23,889 nucleotides of DNA from Bacteroidia bacterium (lineage in GTDB: Bacteria > Bacteroidota > Bacteroidia > SpSt-205): the NCBI GenBank assembly GCA_025060275.1, contig JANXCJ010000012.1:1-23889 (forward strand). The letters are read 5' to 3'. Below the pieces are notes generated by a model. That model ran no database searches, was not told where the DNA came from, and worked only from the letters and a program-made list of their open reading frames with translations. The position numbers and the translations under genes are program-made. How positions within the stretch are numbered: position 1 is the first letter of the stretch; each line of letters begins with the position of its first letter. This document shows, in pieces, positions 7,629 to 16,260 of this stretch.

Positions 7629-8855
7629 TTATTTACGCTTTAGTTCGTCGTATAACTCCATAGCCCTTTGATATTCATCCTCAACAGCCTGAGCCTTAGC
7701 AAGGGTAATAGCCTTTTCCAGCGCTTTAAGAGCTTGCCCTTTTTCGCCAAGTTTATGCTGCAAAGCTCTCGTAGTCTCACAGGCAAACCCGTTCTCCAGA
7801 TTCAACGCCAAAGTCCTGTCTATCCATTTGACGGCCACCTTGAGGTTATCCTTTTCCTCCATGCACTTGTAGAAAGCCTAGCCTAATATATCTAGCTTTT
7901 TCAGAGAGCGGCTGAGGTTGCCTCCCAAGAAGCATCTCTCCATACCGCAAGCATGTGCTAAGAAGGTGCCTGTCCATCTCCCCCATAGTTCTATATCCAA
8001 ATTTCCATAGGGCGCTTAGCAATGATCCCTCAGCAAAGGGGACTTTTGACCTGACTTCACTAAGGTAGGAGTCAATCATAGGATAGATGCTGCTCCAGTC
8101 CTGTGACCCATCACCAAGGCATACCACAAAATCCTTGAGCACTGCTTCTGTGTAATCCGTTAGAACTTGATGATAAGAAAAGTACTTCACCAAGCTATCT
8201 GGTAGGCTAAGCCCATACTTCCGATGGTATGTATCATCCGAAGAAGCTAACTCTTTGAGCGCCCTATACATACTCTCATCTTTCCCCTATGCGTTACAGA
8301 CCGAACTGACAGTCTAGATATAAACCTCAAAGACTTGACATATCTCCCGCGCTTTCCTGTTTGTCTCCACGAACGCTTTGAGATAAGTAGCAAGTAAGGA
8401 AAGGCTTCTATCTCCCTCTGCATATTTCTTTTTCAAAAGTGAAGTGTAGCTCCTCTTGACACTGAGCATTTTTTGAACGAAATATTCCACCCCTTCTGCA
8501 GAGGTGCCATTTGCAACTTCCGCTAGAACGCCTACTTGGCGATAGATTATGAGATACAGAAAGGTAGGATAAGCATCTGCTCCATGTTTTTTGACAAGTT
8601 CTTCTCCACCGGGGGTATTATGCTCCTCACTGGATAGATAGATTTTGAGGAGTACCTAATCCCCCCTTTATTCTTTCAGGGAAGGAAGGGGCACTAAGAA
8701 CTTTCCATTCAACAATTTTGCAAGGCCCGCACTAGGTAGCAGAGACCATGACCTAAATCAATCTGTTCTCTTCCTTAGCCTGGGCAAAGGCTTTTTAACA
8801 TCTTTTTCTAAGCCCCGTAAATCCCCTATTAGCAGAGCTAAAACACGAGATAGCG
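7629..8855 (-). pseudogene. Decayed thioredoxin-fold family gene
   Basis: The remains of one protein of about 400 residues are scattered over frames. Reading along the minus strand: AFAQAKEENRLI (8791-8756) is the helix that precedes the CxxC strand, and it ends in TAG. A frame from 8655 contains GEELVKKHGADAYPTFLYL, the cis-Pro region of the fold. That frame meets in-frame TAG at 8316-8314 and 8289-8287, then stays open to 7846. The tail (7862-7629, WIDRTLALNLENGFACETTR, then LGEKGQALKALEKAITLAKA) is a TPR-like ending typical of such Bacteroidota proteins, in another frame. The CxxC site itself is unreadable. No -7 box is seen upstream. The start is approximate. The two longest open stretches (141 and 77 residues) are fragments, not separate genes. 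Confidence 0.75.
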
Positions 8856-9010
8856 CACACTACTCCTACGGAAAAATGGAGTGAAAAGCTGTGTGTACCT
8901 TGGATTTCCTCATCAGATTCGCTTATTCATCTAGGTATGTCAGCGGAATGATTTCCTCAGCCCTTTCCCACCCAGCTGAAAAAGTAGGGACATATTTTTG
9001 TTCTTATAGT
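8856..9010 (+). promoter_or_regulatory. Intergenic region with -7 element (TATTTTTG) for nfu
   Basis: TATTTTTG at 8993-9000 is a perfect TAnnTTTG, ending ten bases before ATG 9011. No TTTG at -33 distance. The rest of the stretch shows nothing I can assign; an open frame from 8891 into nfu crosses this box and lacks family similarity. Confidence 0.5.
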
Positions 9011-9547
9011 ATGCTCATCTATACAGAGATCACCCCCAACCCCAATAGTCTAAAGTTTGTTCTCCCACCCGAGTACCCCGCAATAGAAAGAGGTAGCTGG
9101 GAGATAACATCTCCAGAGGAAAGTGATAGCCCTCTCATCCAGGCTCTCTGGGGAGTCACAGGGGTGAGGAGTTTATTTATCACTCGTGCATTCATAACTG
9201 TCACCAAGAAAGAAGAGGCAACATGGCATGAGCTTATACCCGCCATAAAGGAAGTCCTACGTACATATCTACCAGCAGGACCTCTTCAGAATCCTCAAAA
9301 ACCCGAACTACCTGAAGAAGGGGATACAGAAAGAGAAATCCAAAAAATAATAGAAGAATATATTCGTCCAGGAATAGCGATGGATGGCGGCGATGTGGAA
9401 TTTTTGGGGTTTTCTGAAGGTATAGTACATCTAAAATTGAAGGGGAGTTGCTCAGGATGTCCCTCTAGCTTATTTACCCTGAAAGCTGGCATAGAGTCCC
9501 TGCTTACTCGGCTTGTACCTGAGGTCAAGGCAGTTGTGGCAGAATAG
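9011..9547 (+). CDS. Nfu-type iron-sulfur cluster carrier
   Basis: A 178-residue cytoplasmic protein that carries and hands over Fe-S clusters. Residues 1-90 are the Nfu N-terminal domain (ITPNPNSLKFVLPPEY is its signature). Residues about 105-178 are the NifU C-terminal domain with IRPGIAMDGGDVEFLGF and the cluster-binding CSGC (Cys147, Cys150). This two-domain layout is that of Nfu1/NFU scaffolds. ATG 9011 is chosen because the signature begins right after it and a -7 box lies just upstream; an in-frame ATG at 8891 adds an unrelated extension. The gene ends one base before mfd on the other strand. IspG in this window needs a [4Fe-4S] cluster and is a possible client, by general knowledge only. 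Confidence 0.92.
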   Translation: MLIYTEITPNPNSLKFVLPPEYPAIERGSWEITSPEESDSPLIQALWGVTGVRSLFITRAFITVTKKEEATWHELIPAIKEVLRTYLPAGPLQNPQKPELPEEGDTEREIQKIIEEYIRPGIAMDGGDVEFLGFSEGIVHLKLKGSCSGCPSSLFTLKAGIESLLTRLVPEVKAVVAE

Positions 9548-9548
9548 C

Positions 9549-12500
9549 CTACTGATTCATAGGTAGCCTCAGAGCTTCTCCAAGACTTTCCAAGAGAGAA
9601 AGAAGCTCTTTTGAATGCGCTACAGGAGCTATCTCCACTATAAGAAGTTTTTCATCAGGAATAAATCTAAAGTTATAAGAAGGACGAAGACTATCCAAAA
9701 ACTTTACAAGCACTCCTAAATCAATTTCTCTACTGAAAGTCAGCCGGCTATGGTGCTTGTGAATCTGAATACGAGAGAGTCCCAGCTCATCTCCTATCCA
9801 CCGTAGGCGAAGCACATCTGCAAGGGTCAATACAGCCTCTGGAAGAGGACCAAAACGATCCACTAGCTCTCTGAGAAGGTGCTGAAGGGAGGCTTCATCC
9901 TGGATAGCGTTTAGACGCTGGTATATCTCTAGGCGAGTAGCTGGATAAGGAATCCATTCTGAAGGAATACGAGCTAGCCAATCGCATTCTATGCTGCACT
10001 GGGATAGTGGGGGGCACAAAGGTCGCGAAATGGCACCTTCCCAACCTTCCTCCTCCTTAAGCTGTGCAATAGCTTCCTCTAAGAATTGCTGATAAAGGTC
10101 ATATCCAATTTCTGCTATGAATCCACTCTGCTCTTTCCCGAAGAGGTCCCCTGCCCCTCTTATCTCAAGGTCCCGCATAGCGATCTGGAAGCCGCTTCCC
10201 AGCTCGCTAAACTCCTCCAGCGCTTCTAATCGGCGTAGAGCCTCTGGACTCAGATGAGCAAGGCTAGGAACGAGAAGATAACAATAAGCTTGCTTCCCTC
10301 CCCTACCCACTCTTCCACGCAGTTGATGAAGGTCGCTTAGCCCAAACCGATGTGCATGATTGATAAGGATGGTATTCACATTTGGAATATCAAGCCCCGC
10401 TTCCACGAGATTAGTAGTAACTAGTACATCTATCTCCTGATAAATAAAGCGTAGGAGTATATCCTCCACCAGCCTACCAGGCATCTTTGCGTGGATGAAG
10501 GCCACCTGAGCCGTAGGCACAAGCGACATTATCCGCTGAGTAAGGGCAAGCAAATCTCGGATATTATTATGTACAAAGAACACTTGTCCCCTTCGGCTCA
10601 ACTCTTTCTCTATTGCTTCCTTTACAAGCTCCCAGGAAAAGGGGCGTACAAGCGTCTCTACGGGAAGCCTATTAGGAGGAGGTGTAGTAATAAGAGAGAT
10701 TTCCCGAATTCCACTAAGAGCCATCTGTAGTGTACGAGGAATGGGCGTGGCGCTCATAGATAGGGTATCTACGGTGGGGTGACGTGTACGCAGCTTTTCC
10801 TTAGCTATCACACCAAACTTGTGTTCTTCATCAATAATAATCAAGCCTAAGTCTCTGAAGAGCACATCATCTGAGAGAATACGATGCGTCCCAATTAGTA
10901 TATCTATCTCACCTGCAGCTACCTTGCGCAGGATTTCTCTCTGCTGTTTAGGCGTTTGTAAGCGGGTAAGCGCCTCTATCCGCACAGGAAACCCCTCCAA
11001 TCTCGCCTGAAACGTACGCAAATGCTGCATTACTAGCACTGTAGTGGGCGCTAAAACAGCAACTTGCTTTCCGTCCTGCGTAGCCTTGAAAGCCGCACGG
11101 ACTGCCACCTCTGTTTTACCAAAACCCACGTCTCCACAGAGTAAGCGATCCATAGGATAAGGGGCTTCCATGTCCTTCTTGACTTCCGCCGTGGCTTGCA
11201 GCTGGTCTGGAGTTTCCTCATAAGGAAAACAGGACTCCACCTCTATCTGCTGGAGAGTATCTGCACTGAAAGCATAACCTGCCTGCATGCGCCTACGCGC
11301 GTATAACTTTACGAGGTCTATAGCTACCTCTTTGAGCCGACGCCTGATACGTTGGGTAGTTCGCTGCCATTCATTTGTCCCTAATTTGCTAAGCTTAGGA
11401 GGTGTATCCGTAGCAGCCCTATAACGCCCTATGTCAGAAAGCTGATGGATAGGCACATAAAGCGCAGCATCATCAGCAAAGATGAGCTTTACCCCTTCCT
11501 GAGGAGGCTCCGAGTGAGGTATCGTAACTAAACCGCCAAAGCGCGCGATCCCGTACTTCTTATGAACCACTATGTCTCCAACCTTTAGCTCATGCAGCTC
11601 TCGTAATGCCAAAGCTTCACTGCGGCGGAAGCTGCGATGCACAGGAGGAGCATATACCCTGCGAAAAATTTGATGATCCGTATAATAAGCCTGTTTGCTC
11701 TCCGCATCATAAAAGCCTTGAGAAAGACTCCCTATAACAAAGTGAACGACATAAGGGAGTTCAACTACCTCTAAAAGCTTTTGCAGACGCACCTTTTGCC
11801 GCTCACTCTCTGCAAAGAGATAAAGTTTTTCCACGGGTAAGGTTCGTAGGTGCTCATAAAGAAGTTCCAGATTATGAGGGAAGCTCGGCTGAGGATAAGT
11901 AGCATACTTCAAGACACTGACAGGCGAGAGAGCGGGTTCATGTCCTAATTCAATACCTCGCTTAGCCAAGGAGAGGAACATTTCAGAGGCAGCAGAGGCA
12001 TGTCGGGAAAGATAGGCTAAGCAAGCCTGCCCCTCTACTAAGAATATCTCAGCCTCCGGTGGTAGAAACTCAGAAAACCAGCTTTTAGGCTGTTCCTCAA
12101 GCCGATTAGGGGGCGGTAAAATAACAGCTTCTTCTAACTCACCCTCTGATACCTGCTGCTCTGGATCAAAACGATGGATACGACTAATCTCTTCGCCCTC
12201 AATACGAAGGCGTATAGGAAAGAGATGGGCGTAGCTAAAAACATCTATGACAGCCCCTCTCCAAGCGAATTGTCCAGGCTCTGCTACTATGTCAGTCTCT
12301 ATGAAATCATAGGTAGAAAGAAGCTCTATGAGAAACTCCCGGTCCAACCTACTATGCGACCTGAGAAGAAAGAGATGCGCTGCCCATACCCTTGGACAAG
12401 GAAGGGGCTCCACCAGGCTCTCAGGCCAAGTGATAAGCCATACGGGCTTGCTTTGGAGCCATTGACTAAGGGCATGGGCTCTCTCTAAACGACGAGCATT

Positions 12501-12752
12501 TACCAGGGGAAGAGAACCCTCACCGGTAGGGGGAAAAAGGTAAATACGCTCTGTCTCCGTCAGAAGCTTAAGGTCTTGATAGAGCTTAATGGCTGCATCT
12601 GAGTGAGGTACGATTATCAAGCCTGGTCCCTGGCTCTCACAGAGATGCTGAGCTATCCAGAAAGCACTAGCTGCGCCCTTCAAGCCTTCTACATGCAAAG
12701 GGCGGCCCATTTCCCTAACGCATGCTGTGGGAAATGCCAGCGGAACCTTCAT
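9549..12752 (-). CDS. mfd: Transcription-repair coupling factor
   Basis: A 1067-residue SF2 ATPase that displaces stalled RNA polymerase from damaged DNA and recruits the UvrA repair system. The N-terminal part has the UvrB-like region (GQFAWRGAVIDVFSY). The polymerase-interacting CarD-like domain is at about residue 385 (LKVGDIVVHKKYGIARFGGL). The motor has Walker A GDVGFGKTE with Lys546, the DEEH box at 641-644, SATPIPRTL, and motif VI QLRGRVGRGG. The C-terminal D7 region follows. The length is slightly short of the usual 1100-1150. ATG 12752 fits family length and has a TATATTTG box eight bases upstream. It is transcribed divergently from the ceramidase-like gene, with 56 bp between start codons. 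Confidence 0.97.
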   Translation of the reverse strand: MKVPLAFPTACVREMGRPLHVEGLKGAASAFWIAQHLCESQGPGLIIVPHSDAAIKLYQDLKLLTETERIYLFPPTGEGSLPLVNARRLERAHALSQWLQSKPVWLITWPESLVEPLPCPRVWAAHLFLLRSHSRLDREFLIELLSTYDFIETDIVAEPGQFAWRGAVIDVFSYAHLFPIRLRIEGEEISRIHRFDPEQQVSEGELEEAVILPPPNRLEEQPKSWFSEFLPPEAEIFLVEGQACLAYLSRHASAASEMFLSLAKRGIELGHEPALSPVSVLKYATYPQPSFPHNLELLYEHLRTLPVEKLYLFAESERQKVRLQKLLEVVELPYVVHFVIGSLSQGFYDAESKQAYYTDHQIFRRVYAPPVHRSFRRSEALALRELHELKVGDIVVHKKYGIARFGGLVTIPHSEPPQEGVKLIFADDAALYVPIHQLSDIGRYRAATDTPPKLSKLGTNEWQRTTQRIRRRLKEVAIDLVKLYARRRMQAGYAFSADTLQQIEVESCFPYEETPDQLQATAEVKKDMEAPYPMDRLLCGDVGFGKTEVAVRAAFKATQDGKQVAVLAPTTVLVMQHLRTFQARLEGFPVRIEALTRLQTPKQQREILRKVAAGEIDILIGTHRILSDDVLFRDLGLIIIDEEHKFGVIAKEKLRTRHPTVDTLSMSATPIPRTLQMALSGIREISLITTPPPNRLPVETLVRPFSWELVKEAIEKELSRRGQVFFVHNNIRDLLALTQRIMSLVPTAQVAFIHAKMPGRLVEDILLRFIYQEIDVLVTTNLVEAGLDIPNVNTILINHAHRFGLSDLHQLRGRVGRGGKQAYCYLLVPSLAHLSPEALRRLEALEEFSELGSGFQIAMRDLEIRGAGDLFGKEQSGFIAEIGYDLYQQFLEEAIAQLKEEEGWEGAISRPLCPPLSQCSIECDWLARIPSEWIPYPATRLEIYQRLNAIQDEASLQHLLRELVDRFGPLPEAVLTLADVLRLRWIGDELGLSRIQIHKHHSRLTFSREIDLGVLVKFLDSLRPSYNFRFIPDEKLLIVEIAPVAHSKELLSLLESLGEALRLPMNQ

Positions 12753-12760
12753 TCACCGCA

Positions 12761-12788
12761 CAAATATATGACCCCACGCATGAGCAAA
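12761..12788 (-). promoter_or_regulatory. mfd promoter, TTTG-N16-TATATTTG
   Basis: On the minus strand TTTG (12788-12785) and a perfect -7 box TATATTTG (12768-12761) lie before ATG 12752, with eight bases between box and start. The spacing is a little shorter than at 21488-21517. Confidence 0.6.
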
Positions 12789-12795
12789 GCCATCG

Positions 12796-12803
12796 TAGAT
12801 TTG
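12796..12803 (+). promoter_or_regulatory. -7 element (TAGATTTG) for the ceramidase-like gene
   Basis: Perfect TAnnTTTG ending five bases before GTG 12809. Any -33 contact would fall at about 12770-12778, next to the -7 box of mfd, so the two promoters are interleaved back to back. No TTTG is present there. Confidence 0.6.
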
Positions 12804-12808
12804 TGAAG

Positions 12809-14422
12809 GTGTGGAGAATAGGTGCAGCCAAAGAAAACATTACTTATTTTGAGCCAGGAATAGGACTTTTAGGATGGGGAAATTCCCGCCATGTAGCTTA
12901 TGCAGTAGAGTCTCAGTTGTATGCTCGGGCTTTTTGCTTCCAAGTCAATGAAGGGGCACCGCACTTCTGGGTAGAAATAGATACCTGCTTCGTCTCAGTA
13001 GCCCTCTGGCAAGCAGCCTATAGAAAACTGCAAGAGCTTTTTCCGACCCTACGCCCCTCCCAGCTCATGATTACAGCTAATCACACTCATGCAGCACCGG
13101 GCGGGTATTCCTATCATCTACTTTATCATTTGAATACACCCGGATTCCACGCCGGTGTATTCGAGAAAATATTAAACGGAATTGTAAATAGTGCTAAAAG
13201 TGCATTTGAGAACAGGATAGAAGCAGAACTTTTTTTCAATTTTTCCTCCTACCCTACTGAAGTTCCTATTGCTTTCAATCGCGCTATGGAAGCCTATCTC
13301 AAGAATCCGATGGCATCCACCAATAAGCCAGAAGCAGCAGTGGACCGTACAGCTTATCAACTAAATATTCACCCAGGCGGACATTTCATCAACTGGTTTG
13401 GGACCCATACAACCACTATCCAAGAAGAGAATCTCTGTATTTCCTCAGACCATAAAGGGTATGCCTCTGAGTTGTGTGAAGAGGCTTCAAGGGCGATAGC
13501 CGCTTTTGCTCAGACGACAGCGGGGGATGTTACACCTAATCACTTCACCTTTCCAGGGGTACGAGTGCGGCGAGGACCTACCCCTAACCCCTTTGAAAAT
13601 CGCCGACTAATAGGCCGCTATCAGGCGGAAATGTCTCAGAAACTGCTCAGAGAACAAGGAGAGAAGCTCTCTCCTCACTTGAAAGCATGGTGGAGATGGG
13701 TGGATTTTTCCCATGTAGAAGTAGAGGAGCCCTATACGCGCGGAATGGGACGAGGCACTACTGGCCCTGGCGCAATTGGTGTAGCTTTTATTGGAGGTAC
13801 AGCAGAGGGAGGCGGCGTCTCCTCCGAGTGGGTGCGAATCCTCACTATTCTCACCCGCTTAAGAGGTCTTTCAAACCCGCCCATTCATGGAACAAAACCT
13901 ATACTTATTGAGAGCGTTACTAAAAAAATTTTCGGGACCCGTAGATGGGATACCCTACCCCTTCCTTCTACAGACCCCGTGGCGAAGTACCTCCATTGGC
14001 TTGGGCGACAAAGAGGACGCTATGTGCCTTTCCCCCTCACACCGCAAGTGCTTCCACTTCAAGTATGGCAGCTTGACTCAATAGCTATTGTAGCTCTCCC
14101 TATGGAGCCTACTACTATGGCAGGCCAGCTCATACGCGAAAGGCTTTCGGGTTTACTGGCTCCCAGAGGGGTGCGTCATATTATCGTACAGGGATACAGT
14201 AACGGCTATGCCGGCTATCTTACTACCTACTGGGAGTACCAATACCAACGCTACGAAGGGGCACACACTCATTTCGGCAAATTCACTTTAGCAGCTGTAG
14301 AAAAACTCCTCTCCGAGATGATTTTAGATAAAGGCGAGTCAGCAGAAGAACCCCCTTTTATTCCATTAGAGCAAGCTCGCAAAGTACTCTTCACATATGA
14401 GGTGGCCCGCTCTATTCAGTAG
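12809..14422 (+). CDS. Neutral/alkaline ceramidase-like hydrolase, probably cytoplasmic
   Basis: A 537-residue member of the zinc-dependent neutral ceramidase family, whose known members cleave the amide bond of ceramide. The N-terminus RIGAAKENIT is the family start. Family sites that I can place: NHTHAAPGG (His92, His94), WFGTHTTT (His200), LPMEPTTMAG (Glu433) and SNGYAGYLTTYWEY (Tyr467/Tyr470), matching the zinc ligands of the Pseudomonas enzyme. The nucleophile motif GDVSPN reads GDVTPN, so Ser is replaced by Thr242. The C-terminal beta-sandwich of secreted family members is missing. No signal peptide is seen with GTG 12809, nor with the longer frame from 12722, which would cross the -7 box. 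Its 3' end overlaps the next gene by 26 bp. Family is firm; substrate is open. Confidence 0.85.
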   Translation: MWRIGAAKENITYFEPGIGLLGWGNSRHVAYAVESQLYARAFCFQVNEGAPHFWVEIDTCFVSVALWQAAYRKLQELFPTLRPSQLMITANHTHAAPGGYSYHLLYHLNTPGFHAGVFEKILNGIVNSAKSAFENRIEAELFFNFSSYPTEVPIAFNRAMEAYLKNPMASTNKPEAAVDRTAYQLNIHPGGHFINWFGTHTTTIQEENLCISSDHKGYASELCEEASRAIAAFAQTTAGDVTPNHFTFPGVRVRRGPTPNPFENRRLIGRYQAEMSQKLLREQGEKLSPHLKAWWRWVDFSHVEVEEPYTRGMGRGTTGPGAIGVAFIGGTAEGGGVSSEWVRILTILTRLRGLSNPPIHGTKPILIESVTKKIFGTRRWDTLPLPSTDPVAKYLHWLGRQRGRYVPFPLTPQVLPLQVWQLDSIAIVALPMEPTTMAGQLIRERLSGLLAPRGVRHIIVQGYSNGYAGYLTTYWEYQYQRYEGAHTHFGKFTLAAVEKLLSEMILDKGESAEEPPFIPLEQARKVLFTYEVARSIQ

Positions 14423-16235
14423 CCTACTATTACTGCAGGCTCAAAAGATAATCAAACAACGAGTATATGGCGGCAGCATGGCTGATGTGGCTGTACGAGC
14501 TTTTGCAGACAGTTTGGGCTACTGGCTTATAGGACATACCACTTCTCAAGATGGCATACTGAAAAGGAAAGGATATAACTCAGACTTTTGGGTAGTAAGA
14601 ATAGATAAGGAGGGAGAGCTTTTATGGCAAGCTACTTATGGAGGAAAAGGAGATGAAGAACTTACCGATGCCCTTGTCTTACCAGATGGAGGGTTAGTAC
14701 TTGTAGGATGGTCCAACTCATCTGAAATTTCGCATGGAAAAAAAGATGCTTTTATTGTCTGCACGGACCCCTTAGGAAAAGTGCGCTGGCAGCGATGCAT
14801 AGGAGGGAAAGGAAATGACATGGCTCAAGGTGTAGCTCTCCACGAGGGCGGTTCTCTATGGGTAGTGGGACAAATAGGCTCGCAGGACTCTATCCTCAAT
14901 CCTAATCCGCTTGGGGGTGTGGATGGATGGCTTTTATGTTTCTCTCTTCAGGGAGAGTTGCTTTTCCATGGTGTCTTCGGCGGGTCAGGGAACGATTACC
15001 TCCGATTAGTTGTGCCTTTCTCTGCGGACACCCTGTGGCTCATAGGTGCCTCCGATTCGCAAGATGGACACATTCAGAATCCTCTGGGTAAAATGGATAT
15101 TTGGCTTGTAGAAACTGATAAAAAAGGTAGTTTTCACCGAAGCTGGAACATAGGGGGTAGCGACTTTGAAGAGCCTTATAGTTGGGTGCGTAGTCCTCAG
15201 GGAGAAATATGGGTTGCAGGTACGAGCTTTTCCCCGGAAGTCGCAGCATATGGGCGCGCTGATGGGGTGATCTGGCGAATCCAGCCAGAGGGCATGGCAC
15301 ACGCAGCATGGAGCGGAGGGGGGAATGGAGACGAGGGTCTAAACTTTCTGCGCATGACTGCCGAGGGGGATTGGCTCTTAGCAGGAATGACAAGCTCAAG
15401 AACTGGCCTTATCCCCTCTCTTGCCGGATTGTATGATGGTTGGGTAATTAGGTGGCGCTATCAGAGCGATTCCCTTATTTTTTGCTATACTTTTGGAGGT
15501 AAAGATGTGGATAGCTGGATAGCAGTTTTTCCCTACGAGGGGGTTTACGTAGGAATAGGCACTACAGCCTCTCCAGGGGAGCAGTTAGGCATTCGCACCT
15601 ATGGCAGTGCAGATTATTGGGTAGTATGGTGGACACCTGATACAACCCCAGTTATGAATCTATCCGCTTATGCGCCTACGATTCTCACGGGGTATGTCCT
15701 CACAGAAAACAAAGGAACGCCCTTTCAGCTATTCTTTCGGGATGCAAAAGGGCAAATCATAGATAGCTTGATGGGAGACAGCACAGGCTTTTTCCGATGG
15801 AGAGTTCCAGATACACTCAGCGGAGAAATTCGGCTCAGTGTCCACGCGCCCAGTCATGTCTGGAAGGAACTAGGGCTCTCTCCAAGAAGAGGGAAAGAAA
15901 ACCGAATAGGCATCTACTTAGAAAAGCTCAGAATTGGTATAGTTTTGCCTCTATTTTATGGACAACTAGAGGAACTGGCTCGCTTCCTGCGTCTCAATCC
16001 TCGCGTAAGGCTTGAATTAGCAGGGCACACCGATGGTACCAGCCTACCTGAGTCTGAAATCCAACTATCCCGCGCACGTGCCCAAGCCGTACGAGACTAC
16101 TTGGTAGGCAGAGGAATTCCAAAAGAACGCTTCTCCATAGTGGGGTATGGAAAAGCCCGCCCTATCGCCGATAATGCTACCCCTGAAGGACAGCAAAAAA
16201 ATCGCAGGGTAGAATTCCGTATACTTAGCTGGTGA
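14397..16235 (+). CDS. Seven-repeat beta-propeller protein with C-terminal OmpA domain
   Basis: A 612-residue envelope protein. It has a short signal peptide (MRWPALFSSLLLLQAQ) without a lipobox Cys. Residues about 20-420 contain seven units that start with a YGGKGDEE-like strand-turn and end with a VGxxxSxD-like strand, so a seven-bladed propeller is likely. Residues about 420-500 look like an Ig/carboxypeptidase-regulatory type domain (ILTGYVLTENKGTPFQLFF). The last 115 residues are a peptidoglycan-binding OmpA domain with LELAGHTDG, LSRARAQAVRDYL and NRRVEFRI. The propeller, regulatory-like and OmpA order recalls PorE of the type IX secretion system, but the TPR part and lipid anchor are not seen. 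The start overlaps the end of the ceramidase-like gene by 26 bp and has no -7 box, so translation from the same mRNA is expected. Confidence 0.8.
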   Translation: MRWPALFSSLLLLQAQKIIKQRVYGGSMADVAVRAFADSLGYWLIGHTTSQDGILKRKGYNSDFWVVRIDKEGELLWQATYGGKGDEELTDALVLPDGGLVLVGWSNSSEISHGKKDAFIVCTDPLGKVRWQRCIGGKGNDMAQGVALHEGGSLWVVGQIGSQDSILNPNPLGGVDGWLLCFSLQGELLFHGVFGGSGNDYLRLVVPFSADTLWLIGASDSQDGHIQNPLGKMDIWLVETDKKGSFHRSWNIGGSDFEEPYSWVRSPQGEIWVAGTSFSPEVAAYGRADGVIWRIQPEGMAHAAWSGGGNGDEGLNFLRMTAEGDWLLAGMTSSRTGLIPSLAGLYDGWVIRWRYQSDSLIFCYTFGGKDVDSWIAVFPYEGVYVGIGTTASPGEQLGIRTYGSADYWVVWWTPDTTPVMNLSAYAPTILTGYVLTENKGTPFQLFFRDAKGQIIDSLMGDSTGFFRWRVPDTLSGEIRLSVHAPSHVWKELGLSPRRGKENRIGIYLEKLRIGIVLPLFYGQLEELARFLRLNPRVRLELAGHTDGTSLPESEIQLSRARAQAVRDYLVGRGIPKERFSIVGYGKARPIADNATPEGQQKNRRVEFRILSW

Positions 16236-16243
16236 AGTTCCTT

Positions 16244-16251
16244 TATCTTTA
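16244..16251 (+). promoter_or_regulatory. Near-consensus -7 element (TATCTTTA) before the GT-C-like gene
   Basis: One mismatch from TAnnTTTG, ending nine bases before ATG 16261. No -33 TTTG. The 25-bp gap between genes leaves room for either a weak promoter or simple read-through. Confidence 0.3.
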
Positions 16252-16260
16252 TAACGCACT

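Noticed and set aside
8287..8316. In-frame TAG codons read as recoded sense codons
   Set aside because: Several intact genes here end in TAG, and the same remnant also carries frameshifts, so decay explains it better.
8891..9010. N-terminal extension of the Nfu reading frame
   Set aside because: The 40 extra residues have no family similarity, and the frame crosses the -7 box at 8993-9000.
12722..12808. Longer start of the ceramidase-like gene
   Set aside because: It would overlap the mfd start and both promoter boxes, adds no signal peptide, and the family start RIGAA follows GTG 12809 directly.
15006..15399. Antisense open frames within the OmpA-propeller gene
   Set aside because: They lack any family motif and sit fully inside a well-supported coding gene; similar antisense frames occur in mfd and the RND gene.
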